Shown: positions 11,267 through 24,332, counted from the stretch's first letter. The stretch is DNA of 64,000 nucleotides from Loxodes magnus (GCA_946699065.1 CAMPDV010000193.1:372001-436000); one strand, 5' to 3'. Numbers and translations: made by a program. Notes: generated by a model from the letters alone, not told the origin.

Positions 11267-12370
11267 TTTAAATTTTTACCCTTATACCAAAATATTTTTA
11301 TCAACTTATTTCAATTCATTTCTATCATTTAATTTCCTTCCCTCGAAAAACATTTACAAGACTATCTTTACTTTAGCTACAAGTAAGAGCTACTTAATTA
11401 AAATTTAATTATCAATAAGGATCTATTTAGTAAACCTTCTATGAGCGTTAAGTTACCTAAGCATAGGTAGGATATAATTAAAAATTGCTTCTAAAATACT
11501 TTAATCTAAGATATATCAACCAATTGCTTATATCCCTATTACATTCAACTATTTATAATACTTCAAGATTAAATAGCAAAACAGCTCTTAAGACAGTCTA
11601 AATTTATAACTTTATTTCTAATTTTAGTATAAACATCTTGCAAGAGACTAAGCTAATAATTAATAAGCAAGCTATTAAGATACTTCAAAACATAGCAATT
11701 AAGTTATTGGCTAATAGAATGGTATTAGTTACAAGATTATTAGAAGTGAAACCAACAAAATGCTATATTATTGGTATCTTTATTAAATCCTACTAGCAAG
11801 TAATTTAAATTTACTCTTTTTAGCTTTGTACTTAAATAAAATGTAATTTTACTTAATAAGATATTAGATAAAAATAATACTTCTTTAGAATCAATATGAG
11901 TACTAGGTACAATATAATTATATTAATTTTTAAGGATTAAGTATGTTCAATAGTTGTAGTAGTTTGAGAAGATTCTTTATTTTTACTGCGTTTAGAGATA
12001 AATTGGACTCCTTAAAAGGTAAACTTGATATTAACTGTAAGTATATATTCAATAACAAAAGGAAATAATTTAAACATATTTCCTACTTTCTCACTTGTAT
12101 ATGCTGCTCTGTAAAATTTATCATTAATAAATGATTTAATTAATTTCTTAATATCATTTATAGGGAATTAATTATAATACCTATAAATTTTAGATTCTTA
12201 AATGGTCATATTAACAAGCTTTAATGATTGTATTTTAAATAAAAAAAATTGATTTTAGTTTTTCCATGCTGAATAGTTATTCGAATGTTGATTATAGAAG
12301 AAGAGATTTTTTATTAGAGTGATTTACTCAAACTTGATTAAATTTTAAAAGTTAATAGCTGAAGCTTAAT
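11267..12370. other. Intergenic AT-rich DNA
   Basis: About 1.1 kb between two minus-strand genes. No coding-like frame, RNA or notable repeat was seen. It should contain the COMMD10 promoter and the 3' UTR of the potassium-channel gene. Confidence 0.55.
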
Positions 12371-15300
12371 TCATTCTTCAAAGCCCTTAAGATCTATTTT
12401 AGGGTTCTTTTGATTCTCTGCAGTGTCTACTTCAACACCTAAAGCTTGAAGCTCTATTTTGTTTACTTGACTTTCCTTGTTGTCTTTTTAGTTTTATTAT
12501 TAAACGTTGCTTTAAATTTTTAAGTTAGGTATTCCTGGTTCATCTTCCTCCTTAATTGACTTTGCGCTTTTAATGTGTGTGGCTAAAAAGGAATTTCCAG
12601 TTGATGAAGTTGGAAGAATTGATACCTGAGATTTAGCTGAGTAGCTAGATTTATTAGAATGCTATTCCACTTCTTAAGACTTTAAGCTAGATTAATTTTC
12701 AAAAGCCTAAAATGCATTTTGGTATAAAAATGAGCTATATCTCTTGATGTCGAGTATGGACATTCTCTTTTTACTTTTCTTTTTATGAAATTCTTTTACT
12801 TCCTACTTTAAATAGCTCAGTAAAATTACATTATTACCAAGAGAATCTCTTTTCCAAGCATTATTCTTCAACTTTATTGGACTAGAGTATCTCTTTGAAA
12901 TCTGTTCTAATCCTTTGCTTGTTTCTTTTTATATTCTTTACTTCTTCCTATTTTTCAGCTACTTCTCCTTTAAAGTTTTTTGCTAATCATATCATCTTAT
13001 AAACTATTCAGTGTTCTAAATCTAAGATGTTTACTTCCTAATAACTTTAGAGTTTTAGTTTTTTTAAGATCCTAACTAGAAGTTATCTATAGACTAAATA
13101 AGTACACTATCTCTTTTTTCCTTCTATTATAGTATCTATAGCTGAGTATAATATAGCTATAGCAGGTTATTTTTAGTTAGCTGCTTTTTTACCTGTTTCT
13201 TATTTCTAGTTTTATTGACATAGTTGTTGCTTAAGTATTTTTAATGGTTTTAATTGAAGTGTCTTACATTCTTCATAACATTACTCTTACCCACGTAGAT
13301 CAGCCCTAAATTTAAATTCAGAATAGAGTTTTTTATACATTTTTCTAGCTGACTACAGTTATAGATTTCAGATTTAAGTTCCTTGAGATAAATATAGTTT
13401 TGCTCAAGAATTAGCCATGCTACCTTGATTTTGATAATATCATCACAGATTTCATTAAACTGTAATCACATATGCTCTCTTGATGATAAATTCCTTTTAA
13501 TTGAGTAAATTTCTTTTTTAAACATTATTTTGGCATGAACCAACTTTTGCCTCCAAACCTTGTTTTAGTCTTTTTTGAGCCAAATTAAAAAAGAAATGTT
13601 TTTGTCTTTCTTCTAGTGCAAACACTGGAAAAAAGCTTTAATATAGTTAGAGGCACATATTTTACATCTCTTTAGGTTCCTCGATAGCTTTAGTTGTTAA
13701 ATTTTAACTTACTATTCAGTTTTGAAATTTGAAAGTTGAGTAAGGATGACGGACATTAAGCACGAAAGTATAATATTAGCAAGCAAGACTAAAAAGGCCA
13801 TCATGATCTGAGTCATAAACAATTTAGGCTAAATATCTCCAAAACCTATTGAAGATACTGAAACGAATATAAACCAAAGGGAATTTGAAGCTTAATGCCA
13901 TGTTTTATTATCTACGCTTCTTTCAGATAGTCTAATGCAAGGAACTGCTACAGCTAATGTAGTAAGGAAGATAAAGCACATAAATCTTTTAGGGTATTTA
14001 TTCATATTGTACTTTAGGTAAAACCAATAATTTTTTCTGAGTATTTAAGTTTTACCTACTCGAAACAAATCTTCTCTATACATTGCTTTTAAAAAGCAAA
14101 TTCTGATAAACACATAGAATCTTATCATAGTGAGTATTGTTATGAAATCATTTATGCTCCTTTTAAATTTAATATTACTAAAATCCTTATCTTCTCATTA
14201 GTAGTTTGTATAATCAAAGGGGATCTTTATTAGAGAGTTCAAAAACAATTCGATTATCATAAAGTTTCTACAGTAAGACTCTTGCATAAGAGTAGTTCGC
14301 TAGTCTTTTAATTCATATAGCTTCTTTAGGTTAAGGATTTGATTGTATCTCACGATAATTAAGAAATTGTTTACCATCACAAAAAACACATTCAAAGATT
14401 AGATCTCCTTGCTCAAGTTTTAATCATAGTCTATTTTGTAAACTAAGTCGTTATCGTAGAAGCTAAGATAAATTATTACTATCGACAGTAAGAAAATTGA
14501 AATATCGCAAAAATAGATTCTATTACGTATCTTGCGAAATTCTTGTTTGTTTGGAGTTACGTTAAATAATTGTTTTGGAAGCACTCCATCGTTTATTTTA
14601 CTGAATTACTTCTAAAGCTATTCACTTTCTTTTGACTTTTTAGATAATGTATCTAGATTTTGTTTTGAATTTTGCATTCTCAGTATTTTATCAAAAAGAG
14701 GATTTTGTTCCTAGATCTATTCTTAGCTTTTCGAAATATTCAATGGTTTACTTATTTCATTAAATTTCCAAAAGTCGTTTTCTTTTAAACTTTCAGAGTT
14801 GTTAAATTACTTAATTGATATTTAATTTTAGTCTCCATCTGAACTTTCGTACACATTCATAAATCTGGTTTTGAGTGATTACTACTTAACTGAGAGAGAT
14901 TTAGTCTTATTTAAAATTTTATGCTAATCTTTACTTTAGTTCTATTTATTTTCATTTTCAATTCTAATTATATATTTAGAACCTCTTCCTTTCTAATTTT
15001 CTTTATTTTCAAAGTTTTTAAGTTCTAGTATTTTAAGATCCTTTGCACTATCCCTTCTTCTATTTTTGGATTACACATCATTAATATCAATTTTTAAGAA
15101 TTACAAAGGTTTCTATCTCTGATCTTTTATATCAAGATTATTACAAATTTTTGGCTTATTTTCATCCTATATATCACTAGAGAAACTGAACTCGTATTAA
15201 TTCTCTTGGAGATTTACAATCTAAGTACTTTACAAATTTTCTGAAGACTCTATAGAGAATAGAGGGTTGGCAAGCAAGAAAGGCGATTAAGATCCGTTAG

Positions 15301-15400
15301 CCTACATGTAATTTTTAAAATTCTTGCTAACCTTTTTAAAGATCTAAGCAAGTAATCTTCGCTTTTTGTTCTGTAAAATATTTTTGAAACTCAAATCCAT
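12371..15400 (-). CDS. SK-like (calcium-activated) potassium channel
   Basis: Intronless, 1,009 residues, ATG 15398-15400 to TGA 12371-12373. A long polar N-terminus (~290 residues) is followed by six membrane spans: 'DISIFLLSIVIIYLSFY' (S1), 'FFVMVNNFLIIVRY' (S2), a helix around 'FMIIELFLNSLI' (S3), 'FITILTMIRFYVFIRICFL' (S4), 'RFMCFIFLTTLAVAVPCIR' (S5) and 'MMAFLVLLANIILSCLMSV' (S6). Between S5 and S6, near residue 510, is the pore 'SLWFIFVSVSSIGFGDIQP', i.e. a GFGD selectivity filter. The region after S6 ('KLVHAKIMFKKEIYSIKR' and neighbours) resembles the calmodulin-binding domain of SK/IK channels, so calcium-calmodulin gating is likely. The ~350-residue C-terminal tail is low-complexity. 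In ciliates such channels shape membrane potential and swimming behaviour. Confidence 0.85.
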
Positions 15401-15527
15401 TTATATACAGCCTTATTTACTATTTCCTTAATTGAAATTCTTTACATAAGAATTAATAAAGCAACACCACTTAATCTATTCTATATCCTAAACTCTATTA
15501 TTTCCCCTTATCCATTCTTTATTCCTT

Positions 15528-17059
15528 TCACTTTTCTAAGTGAGGCTTATAACTGCTTATAAGCAAAGAATAAAATCCTTAGCTAAGTTTTAATATTGTA
15601 GCATAGAATATAGATTGGTATTTTGATAGAAGTATTAATTATGCAAGCATATATATTGTTTCCTTTTTACTTTTAAATAGCCTTATAAAAACTAGTATAG
15701 GACAATTACTCTATTATAGGTTCAAAATTATAATAGCCTTATTGGCATTTTGTATAATATACCTGTCTTCTATTATATCTTATTTTACTTATACTCTTAA
15801 ATGTGTCATTTAACTTATATAAGTTTGCTTAGTGTTTAAGTGAAGGGCTATATAAACTTATAGTTATAGATGAGGATTATTAGATAGCCTTTGAAGCAAT
15901 TAGGTTATAAGGAATTAATTAAAAATGCTTTCATTGCCATCTAGTTACGAAAAAGATATATCATGCATCTAACTGCCTCCTCTATCTGTTAGAGGAGCAA
16001 AACTCACATATGAATCTTTACTGTATCCTAATATATTTTACAGAGATATTAAAGCCTGCCTTATTTGCTTTCTCTTGTTTGGTACATATTAATCTGATTT
16101 TATTCTTTGTAAAGTGAAGGAGTTTGTTCTCTTATAATGTTTGTACTAGTAACTTACTTAACTAAAGTTCTGAGAGGGTTCCACTTTGGTTTGATTAGAG
16201 TTAAATTGAATGCATTCCATACTTGGAGTTGTATATCTAGGAGTTGAATTTCTACTAGAGTTTTAAGAGGAAATTTCGTTTTCGTTTTCTATCATTTAAT
16301 CAAGTATATAAGAGAGTTCTTACTCTTTAGCTTTAGTACAGTTATAATCTAAAATATTTCCATCAAAATCCTATATTTAGAGCTTACAAGTAGCAAAGCC
16401 TCTATGTTTTTGCACTGTCTAATTATATAATCCTATCTAGTGAAGCTAGGTAAGCCTTGTATTACTTATTTCATTAAATCTGTGTCTATAAAGAACTTCT
16501 TTTGTATTGAAGGTCTGTATTCATAGATGTTTCTCATCAAATTAAAGGCTTCCATTCTAACATGCTAGTTTTGGGACAGAGAGAACTTAGGAATTATTGA
16601 CAAAATTCCTTGTTTAATGAGCTTCTCTGCTAGTCCTCTGTTCAATCCTCTTTACTCGTTTTAACTTTCTTAGCTTAAGTTAACAAGAGAAATAAGACAA
16701 TAGTTTTAGCAGATTTCACTCTATGAGAAGACCATTCCTTTAATAATCCTGTCTAAAATAATGTCTAGATGCTTATAATCCTTAATGATATCTTTAACAT
16801 TCTGAATTCTAAATAAAATACATAGGTAATAAGCAGCTAGCGCTCCAGTAGAGTCAGGGTTTTTATTTCAGGTGAACTTCGTATCGACAAATATTTCATC
16901 TACTAGTTCATTCTAATCCTGTATTAAGTTAGATAGCTAATATCAGTTCATAGCATTGTACTATATCCTCACCTAAGCTACTATGTACTTTACCTTGTAT
17001 ATATCAGGAATTTCTATATTTTCTTACGTTCTACTCTCGCAGCAGTATTTCAGACCCAT
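15528..17059 (-). CDS. Putative lipid-anchored helical-repeat (armadillo-like) protein
   Basis: ATG 17057-17059 to TGA 15528-15530, 503 residues after removing a 20-nt GT..AG intron at 16446-16465. Without it the frame breaks between 'FFIDTDLMKQ' and 'LHQIGLYNQT'. The start 'MGLKYCCES' is a classic N-myristoylation site (Gly2) followed by two Cys that could be palmitoylated, predicting membrane attachment. Residues ~60-250 are consecutive helices ('GALAAYYLCILFRIQNV', 'CLISLVNLS', 'HVRMEAFNLMRNI') like armadillo repeats. Together this recalls Vac8/ARO-type membrane-anchored ARM proteins, but I cannot assign it. The Ser/Asn-rich C-terminal half is certain to about 15915. The last ~120 residues up to the TGA have weak coding character, so the real end may lie earlier through an unseen intron. 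Confidence 0.68.
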
Positions 17060-17073
17060 ATTATTGAAGAAAA
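17060..17073. promoter_or_regulatory. 14-bp gap between divergent start codons
   Basis: The start codons of the minus-strand gene (17059) and the plus-strand gene (17074) are separated by 14 bp. Transcription of both must therefore begin inside this gap or within the opposite coding region, unless one ATG is not the true start. The in-frame match of both genes to their first codons is by composition only. Confidence 0.5.
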
Positions 17074-20061
17074 ATGCACCATTAAAAAGCAAGTAGAAGA
17101 AATTCTAATTCTACAGTTATTCCTAACCAACAAGTCTAAAATGTGCAGCTTAAACAAATAGGCAAGTATATCGCTAATGAATAAACAAGGTTCTTAATTT
17201 TATAGAATCAAGAGTTAATAGATCTCCATAATAAAAAGATAAAAGAGTAGTTCAAAAATTGCTAGGATACTGTTAGCACACTAGAGTAATAAAAAGAGAG
17301 AATATATGAAACTACTAAAAGGGCTATTCATAAAATAGAGGAAAAGTAGCAAGCTGGAAAGAAAAGAGAAGAAACCATTTGGAAAAGAATTAACATCAGC
17401 AATCATATTTCAAATGAAACTTTACTTGAGTTCTAGAAAAGTAGAGGAAAGGGAGATCTACTAGGATTGATTTACATATGAAACTAACTTGAAATATAAA
17501 TATTTGATATTAATAGAGAGTTCAATAAAATCATCACTGAGGGATCAAAGCAAATTGATTTAATTGAGAAAATTGAGGTTCTCATGCCATAAATTTAGTG
17601 GACTAAGAAATTATATTAAGAAGGAAGTAAAGAAAAGAATTCTTTAGTTAATCTTATCAAATCTACTTTGAAACAAGAATCTCCATCTTCGTTCCTAAAA
17701 GTACCAAGCGCTTAAACAATGATTAAGCAAACTGAAAAAAAGAAAATGGAGAATCCGAATAATAAAGCCTTAGAGTTAATCTAACTTAAATACACGAATT
17801 TACTTCAGAGTAAGTAATTGAATCCTGAAATATAACGTAGTGTAGCTTGCCAAGCAGGAAATAGCTCAGCAGAAAACTTTATTCAAAGAGCAATTTTAAG
17901 GAAATATCACGAACTTTTCCTACAAACAATAAAGAATCTAAAATTTGAAGTGCTAATAAGTTCAAATGAATCCTTTAATTGTATTTAAGACGCTAAATTT
18001 TTGAAAAGTCTAAATGAATATAGATGTAGCATTGAAGGGGATTAGCAGGCTGTAAATTAACTTTTATAGACCATTAAGATCCATAATAAAAATGAGCATC
18101 TCTAAAATATTTAGTTCGGTAAATAAAAGAAAAAAAAGAAAATCTAAGCATAGAAGCCCATTGCATAATTAATAATGTCAACTACTAAAAATAAGAAACT
18201 TATAACGCCTAAACTTAAGCAATGATAAGTAGGAAATGAAAGCATTAGTTAAGATATTAGTATGTTTAACTCAATAAGCACAAAATCAACCTATAATTCA
18301 GTTTTTAATAGTGTTTCTTCTCATTTTACATCATTAGAAAGCTAAGCTCATTTTTAAGATTACTCCAACTTAAACTAATAAGCATACAGTAATTAAGCAT
18401 AAGCATAAACACTAATACTTAAACAGTTTTCCCAACATAAGCAAGAATCTAATTCTCTATAAAGTTTTAAGCTCAATTTCTACATCAACCTTAACTCATT
18501 AGATATCTGAAAATAAAACTCTTACTAGTAAGTTTAGTGCTAGAACCTTGACTTTCAAACTAAATAACTCTTGAATCAAATAGAATATTTATAATGTTAA
18601 ATTTCTGAGGCTCATTTTTATAACTTAAATTTAGATGAAATTCATCCCCCACCCAGTTACTTTAAAAACCTAAACCTTTATTCCAAGTAGGATGGTATTT
18701 AGTATAATAAAGACTAATTAGTAGATATTCATAGGTTCTTTTATGACCGCTTTCAGTTTATTAAGTTATTAAACTAGTGAAAAGGCTTTCTCAAAGAAGT
18801 TTTTCTTTCCTATTCATTACTTAAATTCACTAGTTTATAGCAAGCCTTACAGATAAACTGGACTTACTACAAAAAGTTCTTAAAACACTGCTAACTACTC
18901 ACTCCTTAGTTCCCAGCATGGAAAGCAATGAAACTTTTTTATACTTGTACTTGAAACTAATAGTCTAATATGGATATTCCAAAGGATCTAGAAGAGTAAA
19001 AGAAGTATTTTGAGTTCTTTGTATTTAGTTAGGATGTAATTAAGTACATGAGTCTAAACTATATTCAGTTCATCGACTTACTCCTAAGAATTACGTATAT
19101 CCACCCTAGCTTTGATCTATAATCTTAAGATATCACATGAAATTTAACTGATAGATTTCAAGTTTTAATGTAAAGATGAATTCAACCATATGCCAAAATT
19201 AGTCAGGCCTTTTATTTCAAATACCTAGTAGATGATTTACACTTAAACAACTTAATCACTGAGGCTTGACCACTTTTATTAACAGTATTTGAATAGTTCA
19301 GCACCTAGCTTGGTATTTATAAAGATAACTTAGCTAAGGACTAAGATGGAAAAATGAATCTATATGGATATTGATCTTTCATGCAGTAGTTTGGATTTCT
19401 ATAAAAGAACAGTAAAGTGCAGGATTTGTTTAGTTAGAAAGAGAAAGAAAATGAAAATGAAAAAAAGCAAGCTATCATTATAAAAAGTCACGCTATATAT
19501 AATTTCAGTAGCAAAAATGAAATCTATTCCTATTCTAAGTATTTGCCTCCAAATTTAAGGCAGTATAAACACTCTGATCATTAAAGGTTTTAGAAGAAGT
19601 ACTAGACTAGTTTTAAAGTACCATAGTGAAATCATACTAAGATTTCTCCTGAAGCTGCTTTTGAATTATTTTTGAGCTGTGTAGAGGATGAATATTTCCT
19701 TACTTAAGACGAAGATTTCATTCAAGATTTCGATTTTTCAATAGACTTTTTGAATTTTACAGAATTAGTAAAGATATTGGCAGCTTATTACTGAACCAAT
19801 ATTAGAGCTTTGTACCATCTAAGTATTTGTGATACTTTAAGCTAAGTTTTACTAATTTTTAAGAAGTATCTAATAAACAAGTCCTTATATAAGGAGAATG
19901 ACTAGTTTTAGGAAATTGTTTAGTAATAAAATGAGATCTCCTCTTAATAAGAAAAGAGCAAATACATTCAAGCTGCTAATACTTTTTGTCAGAAAACTGG
20001 AATATTGGCTTAGACTTTAACTAACCAATCTCATTTTCATAACAGAAGAAACTCTAATTGA
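17074..20061 (+). CDS. Large coiled-coil protein with an EF-hand-like loop
   Basis: Intronless, 995 residues, ATG 17074 to TGA 20059-20061. An alternative stop 141 nt further on (20200) gives a less protein-like tail. Residues ~25-110 form a charged coiled coil ('ELIDLHNKKIKEQFKNCQ', 'TLEQQKERIYETTKRAI'). A Ser/Gln-rich linker occupies about residues 370-450. The C-terminal half is Phe/Leu/Trp-rich and globular, and near residue 765 contains 'DQDGKMNLYGYW', whose DxDGxxxxxxxW layout resembles an EF-hand calcium loop without the final Glu. A second acidic patch is 'DEDFIQDFDF'. Several Trp are encoded by TGA. No family was recognised; ciliary/cortical structural proteins of ciliates often have this plan, but that is a guess. 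Confidence 0.68.
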
Positions 20062-21250
20062 AACTACTCTCTTTTAATTATGTTTTATACTATTCTTTTA
20101 ACCTTAAAAAACTAAGCTAATTTACAATCCTCTAAATTAATTTCTATCTAATCAGATAATTAATAATAGGGATAAATTATTATGCATAGATTTTTATTCT
20201 GAAGAGAATAAAAATCTATCAGAAAGGTCTAAGAAACGATATGGCAAAGAAGGCAGATAATTCCCTTTTATAATAGACTATAACTAGAACTAATCTAAAT
20301 ATAGAGATTGGAAGCTTAGCATTGTATAAATTAAAGCAAGTATATTAAAAAGCTTTCTAGTTAATAGGTTTTAATTAAGAATAAACCAAGAAAATGGTTA
20401 AACTAGCAAACTTCTAATTATTACTTTAACTAATCTTCTTTAGCAAGTTGATTCCTTTCATATGTTAGCTTTCTAATTCAGAATGTTTATAAATTAAATA
20501 AAAATTGAGTTGTATACAAATTTATGCTTTCAAGCCAAGAAATTCATATTTTAGTTGCTTTTTGAACATAAGCTTAGCAATAATTTTCAACTAACTCTAA
20601 CCTCTTAAATGAGTGATAAACTGAGAAGAATATTTTATTTAAGTTTTTAGCATTGAAACTGAAACAAAAAGTTAGTAAATTTAATCTATATTAAAGGATA
20701 CAAATTTAACTTCTAGAAATAAGAGAACAAATATTAAATGGATATTAGTCATTGGAGCCTATTATTACCACATGCAAAAGTTAATAATGCATAGGCTTTA
20801 TAGCTAATTCTCTCTAATTTTAGTTTATTTCCCAATAATTGTAAAATAGTCAATTATATCTAAGCTTAAGTAAAATTAATTTAAATAAATTGCTAAATTT
20901 ATGTAGTGCTTGATGAGAATATAGAAGTAAGGAAGTTAAATTAATGCAGTAGTATAAGAAGTAATTTAATGGAATGAAGATTAATCCTTTATTATAGCTA
21001 GCATTTACTTATTTCATATACTGTTAGATTATATACTAATCCATTACTAATCTTGCTATATCTTTTTACTTAGCTTTCTCAGATATCAACATTGATAAGT
21101 GTCAAGTTATAAGTGAAGCATCAAAAGAAGAAGAGATGATATTGCTTGCTACGTTAAGAAAGTCTGGATGCTATCTTATAATAATTTGTGCAGCTGTAAG
21201 GGTAAAACTATAGTTTACTAGTAGCTTTAGTTAATAATCAGACTAATAAA
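20062..21250. other. Intergenic DNA with one possible small ORF
   Basis: Mostly non-coding in appearance. It holds the perfect hairpin at 20186-20219. A frame from ATG 20974 includes a protein-like stretch at 21079-21190 ('QVISEASKEEEMILLATL'), but it has no credible stop before the next gene, so it is not called. Confidence 0.5.
20186..20219. repeat. Perfect 15-bp hairpin with 4-nt loop
   Basis: ATAGATTTTTATTCT (20186-20200), loop GAAG, then its exact reverse complement (20205-20219). It lies about 125 nt downstream of the likely stop of the large coiled-coil gene, where it could act as an RNA 3'-end or stability element. It is the strongest small hairpin I noticed in the window. Confidence 0.6.
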
Positions 21251-24200
21251 ATGTTTTTTTCTAAATAACTATAAAAGAAAAATCTTAAGCCTATTGCTTT
21301 AAACTAGAGCTATAATGAGGAAATAAAATCGGCTGAATTAGGGGATAAGAACGTTCCTTCTCTTGATTTAAGTGCCTTAAAAGACAAAAATAAAGAAAAA
21401 AAGGCTTAAAAAGTGAATACCTAAAACTCCAAATTGAATGAGATGAGATAGAGTAGACCAAAACAAAGAGCTAAGAGGCTAGTTTTGTCTTTAGTAGGAA
21501 GTATGCATTAAGTTAGCTAAAAAGTACCAGTAATTAGTTAAATTAAAATAAAAGATAGAAGATCTTAAGGCCCACAGAATAAAAGGGAAACTTAAGAGTT
21601 ATTGGAAACTTACGATATTCTTAAAAATGAAATTAGGGAAGCTAGCAAACTTCCTAAACTTAGATCTTGGACACCTTAAGAGTTAAGAAAAAATGAAATA
21701 CTTTAGTAAAGACTGCTTAGTACTTCCGAGCAAAAACTAAAATGAAGAAACTTTATTTAGAAAAAATTTGAGATTAAAAGAGAAAACTTGATGCTTAAGA
21801 TTGCTGGAAAGGAATAGATTAATACAAGTTTATGCTTAAAATAGTAGCAAAAATATGCAGATAAATAACTAAAACTTCTTGACAAATTGAGGAAGTAAAA
21901 TGCTAGTGCTACTAGGAACTTAATAATGGCTGTAATTAGATAAAATAAGAAAGTTATAGAAGCCTTACTTAATGAATGTCCTAATGAAAATGCGAGAAAA
22001 GAGTTAATTCAGTAGAAAGACTAGTTTCATAGGACAGCTTTACATTATGCTTGCTTTACAAATTAATTAGGAGTAGTTGAGTTGCTCCTTCATAATGGAG
22101 CTGTTCCCGAAAGTATTGATCATAAAAAGCGAACTTCGTAAGTTTATTTTACTAGATAGGCTTCACTATGCTGCAATTAATGATTCAACTAGACTAGTGG
22201 AGTTGTTATATATATAGCATAACACAATGAATCCAGTTAAGAAAATAGTTTAATAAAAGCAATAAAGAAAAGATTCTAGGACGAATATAACCGAAGTCCT
22301 TCAAAGAGTGGTAACAAAGAACTCTATAGTATTTGAAAATAAGCATGAGGGTGCAGATATTATCATTGATGAAAATTTGATTCTTTATGATGAAATTGAC
22401 CATGCTTGTAAAGCAGTAAGAAAAAAAACGATGAGAAATATAAATCCCAGTATGCAACTAAATAGAGAAGAAAGTGAAGATAAACTTTCTGAAAAAATTA
22501 ATTTGATAGACGCTTAAGATTATAGAGGTAGAACAGCTTTGCATATTGCAGCTATGCATGGCAACTTGAACACTATAAAAAATCTTCTGGATTTAAATGC
22601 AAATATTGAGATTTTAGATCATGACAAGAAAACTGCTTCAGAACTCTGCTCTAATGTGCAAGCTGCCTCTATGTTTTTGTAAGAAAAGAAAACTGTAAAT
22701 ATAAAGCAAAAGTTTCATTTTTTGACAAATAAGCATTTCGAATAAGTAGAAAAGAAGTAATTTTTTATTCAGTTAAACTAAAGAGCAGGATTTAAAGCTA
22801 TTATCAACAGTTTAAAATAGTTTATTATAGTAGCTTATTATAGGAGCTGATTAAGACACTTACTTGACGTAAGATTTAATTTTAGTTTAGCTGTCAAGCA
22901 AAGAAATTTTTCCTTAATGAAGATTCTTGTCAATAAGTAACTCAGTGTTAGCAAAAAAAACGCGTAAGGCTGGAATGCAATTCAGCTAACAATAAAAAAT
23001 AATGACTTAAAGGCTTTTATCTATATTATGCAGGAATTAGATTTGCAAAACTTATCATAAAATGAGTTAATTTAATGAATAATAAATGTTAGTGATTTTG
23101 AAGAAACAGGCATTGAATAGATGGCAGCTTTAGATATTTTAAATTCACAATAGCATGGACCTCTTCACCTGGCTGCAATGTACAGTAGTAATCATTACTT
23201 CACTCAATATATAGTTAAGATCTTGTAATATAGAGAGACAGTAATGAGTGATATACTATCATGTTTAGATCATATCAACATGTAGTCCACTGATGGTCAA
23301 ACTCCTCTAATGCTTGCTATTAAAGCTTGTGATATTGATTTATGTCTATATTTAATAAATCAAGGAGCAGATATTTATCAAAAAGATGACTAATAGCGAA
23401 ATGCTCTACACATTGCCAGCTTTTATGCAGTTAAAAAAGTGATTTAGCTCTTAATAGTACTAGATGCTGACGAAAATATATTAAGAAATGAGTAAGATTT
23501 AAGGGGATAAAGGCCAAAAGATTTAGATGTAGGAGGGAAAAATCAGAATTCCTTTTTGCATATATGAGATTACGCAAGAACTGGGAATATTTAAAAAATT
23601 AGCAAACTAGTTAAAAGCAAAGAATTTGATATAAACTAGTAAACCAAAAAAAAGTTAAATACTCCATTGCATATTGTAGTTCAACATAAATAAATACTGT
23701 CTATTGAAGCTTTGATAAAACTAGGAGCTGATACTAATATTTAAAACAGTGAAGGAATGACTATTTAAGCAATGATTCAAAAGTACATAGATTAAAACTA
23801 GTAAATGATGGTTATTAAGATACTTAAGAATAGTTAGCTAGATGAGCAAGCTTATTAGGAGCTATAAAGAACATATAATGAAAAGAACGTTTAAACAGTG
23901 CTAAGCTAGTAGAAATAACAAATTTTAGAAAGATAAAGATCTTTGATGGGGTAAGTAACAAATAAGACAAAAGAGGAAACTGATCATTTCTATAGAACTT
24001 TGAGAGATAAACTCTAAGAAAAATAGATGACAATCAAATAAATTTATGAAATCCTAGGAAAGGCGAGTTCAGGTATTTCATTTTATTATACAGGAGAACT
24101 TAATTATCTAGATTTTGAAGGAATAATGAGATGATTAGGAATTAGCTATGATTAAAACTAACTTAAAAAGGTAATTATGTTAACTGACTTAAATAAAGAT

Positions 24201-24332
24201 GAAAAAATTTAATACACAGAGATTTTGAAAAAAGTAGTAGAAATATAGGAAAGAGACAGGGTCTTTCAAAGAGAAAAAAAATAGGAAGAAGAAAAGTAGA
24301 AAAATTAGAAAGTACCAAGACTAAATCTATGA
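21251..24332 (+). CDS. Ankyrin-repeat protein with C-terminal EF-hand
   Basis: ATG 21251 to TGA 24330-24332, 1,019 residues after removing a 22-nt intron (22138-22159, GTAAG...TAG). The intron splits an ankyrin repeat, and splicing restores '...KRTS-LHYAAINDSTRLVEL'. A basic, Ser/Gln-rich N-terminus precedes a coiled stretch. Ankyrin repeats follow with clear TALHYA/ALHIA motifs: 'RTALHYACFTNQLGVVELL', 'RTALHIAAMHGNLNTIKNLL', 'GPLHLAAMYSSN', 'GQTPLMLAIKACDIDLCLYL', 'RNALHIASFYAVKKVIQLL' and 'NTPLHIVVQHK'. Near the end is 'DLNKDEKIQYTEIL', a canonical EF-hand loop (D-N-D-K-Q-E), after a degenerate one ('LNYLDFEGIMRWLGI'). Likely a calcium-responsive scaffold; partner unknown. Confidence 0.85.

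Noticed and set aside
20974-21250. Possible small secreted or membrane protein
   Set aside because: Coding-like patch around 21079-21190, but the frame has no credible stop before running into the ankyrin gene, and no GT..AG intron joins it in frame.
22206-22457. Minus-strand 83-codon ORF
   Set aside because: Antisense shadow of the ankyrin/EF-hand gene; Phe/Ile-rich as expected from the complement of a Lys/Glu-rich coding strand.
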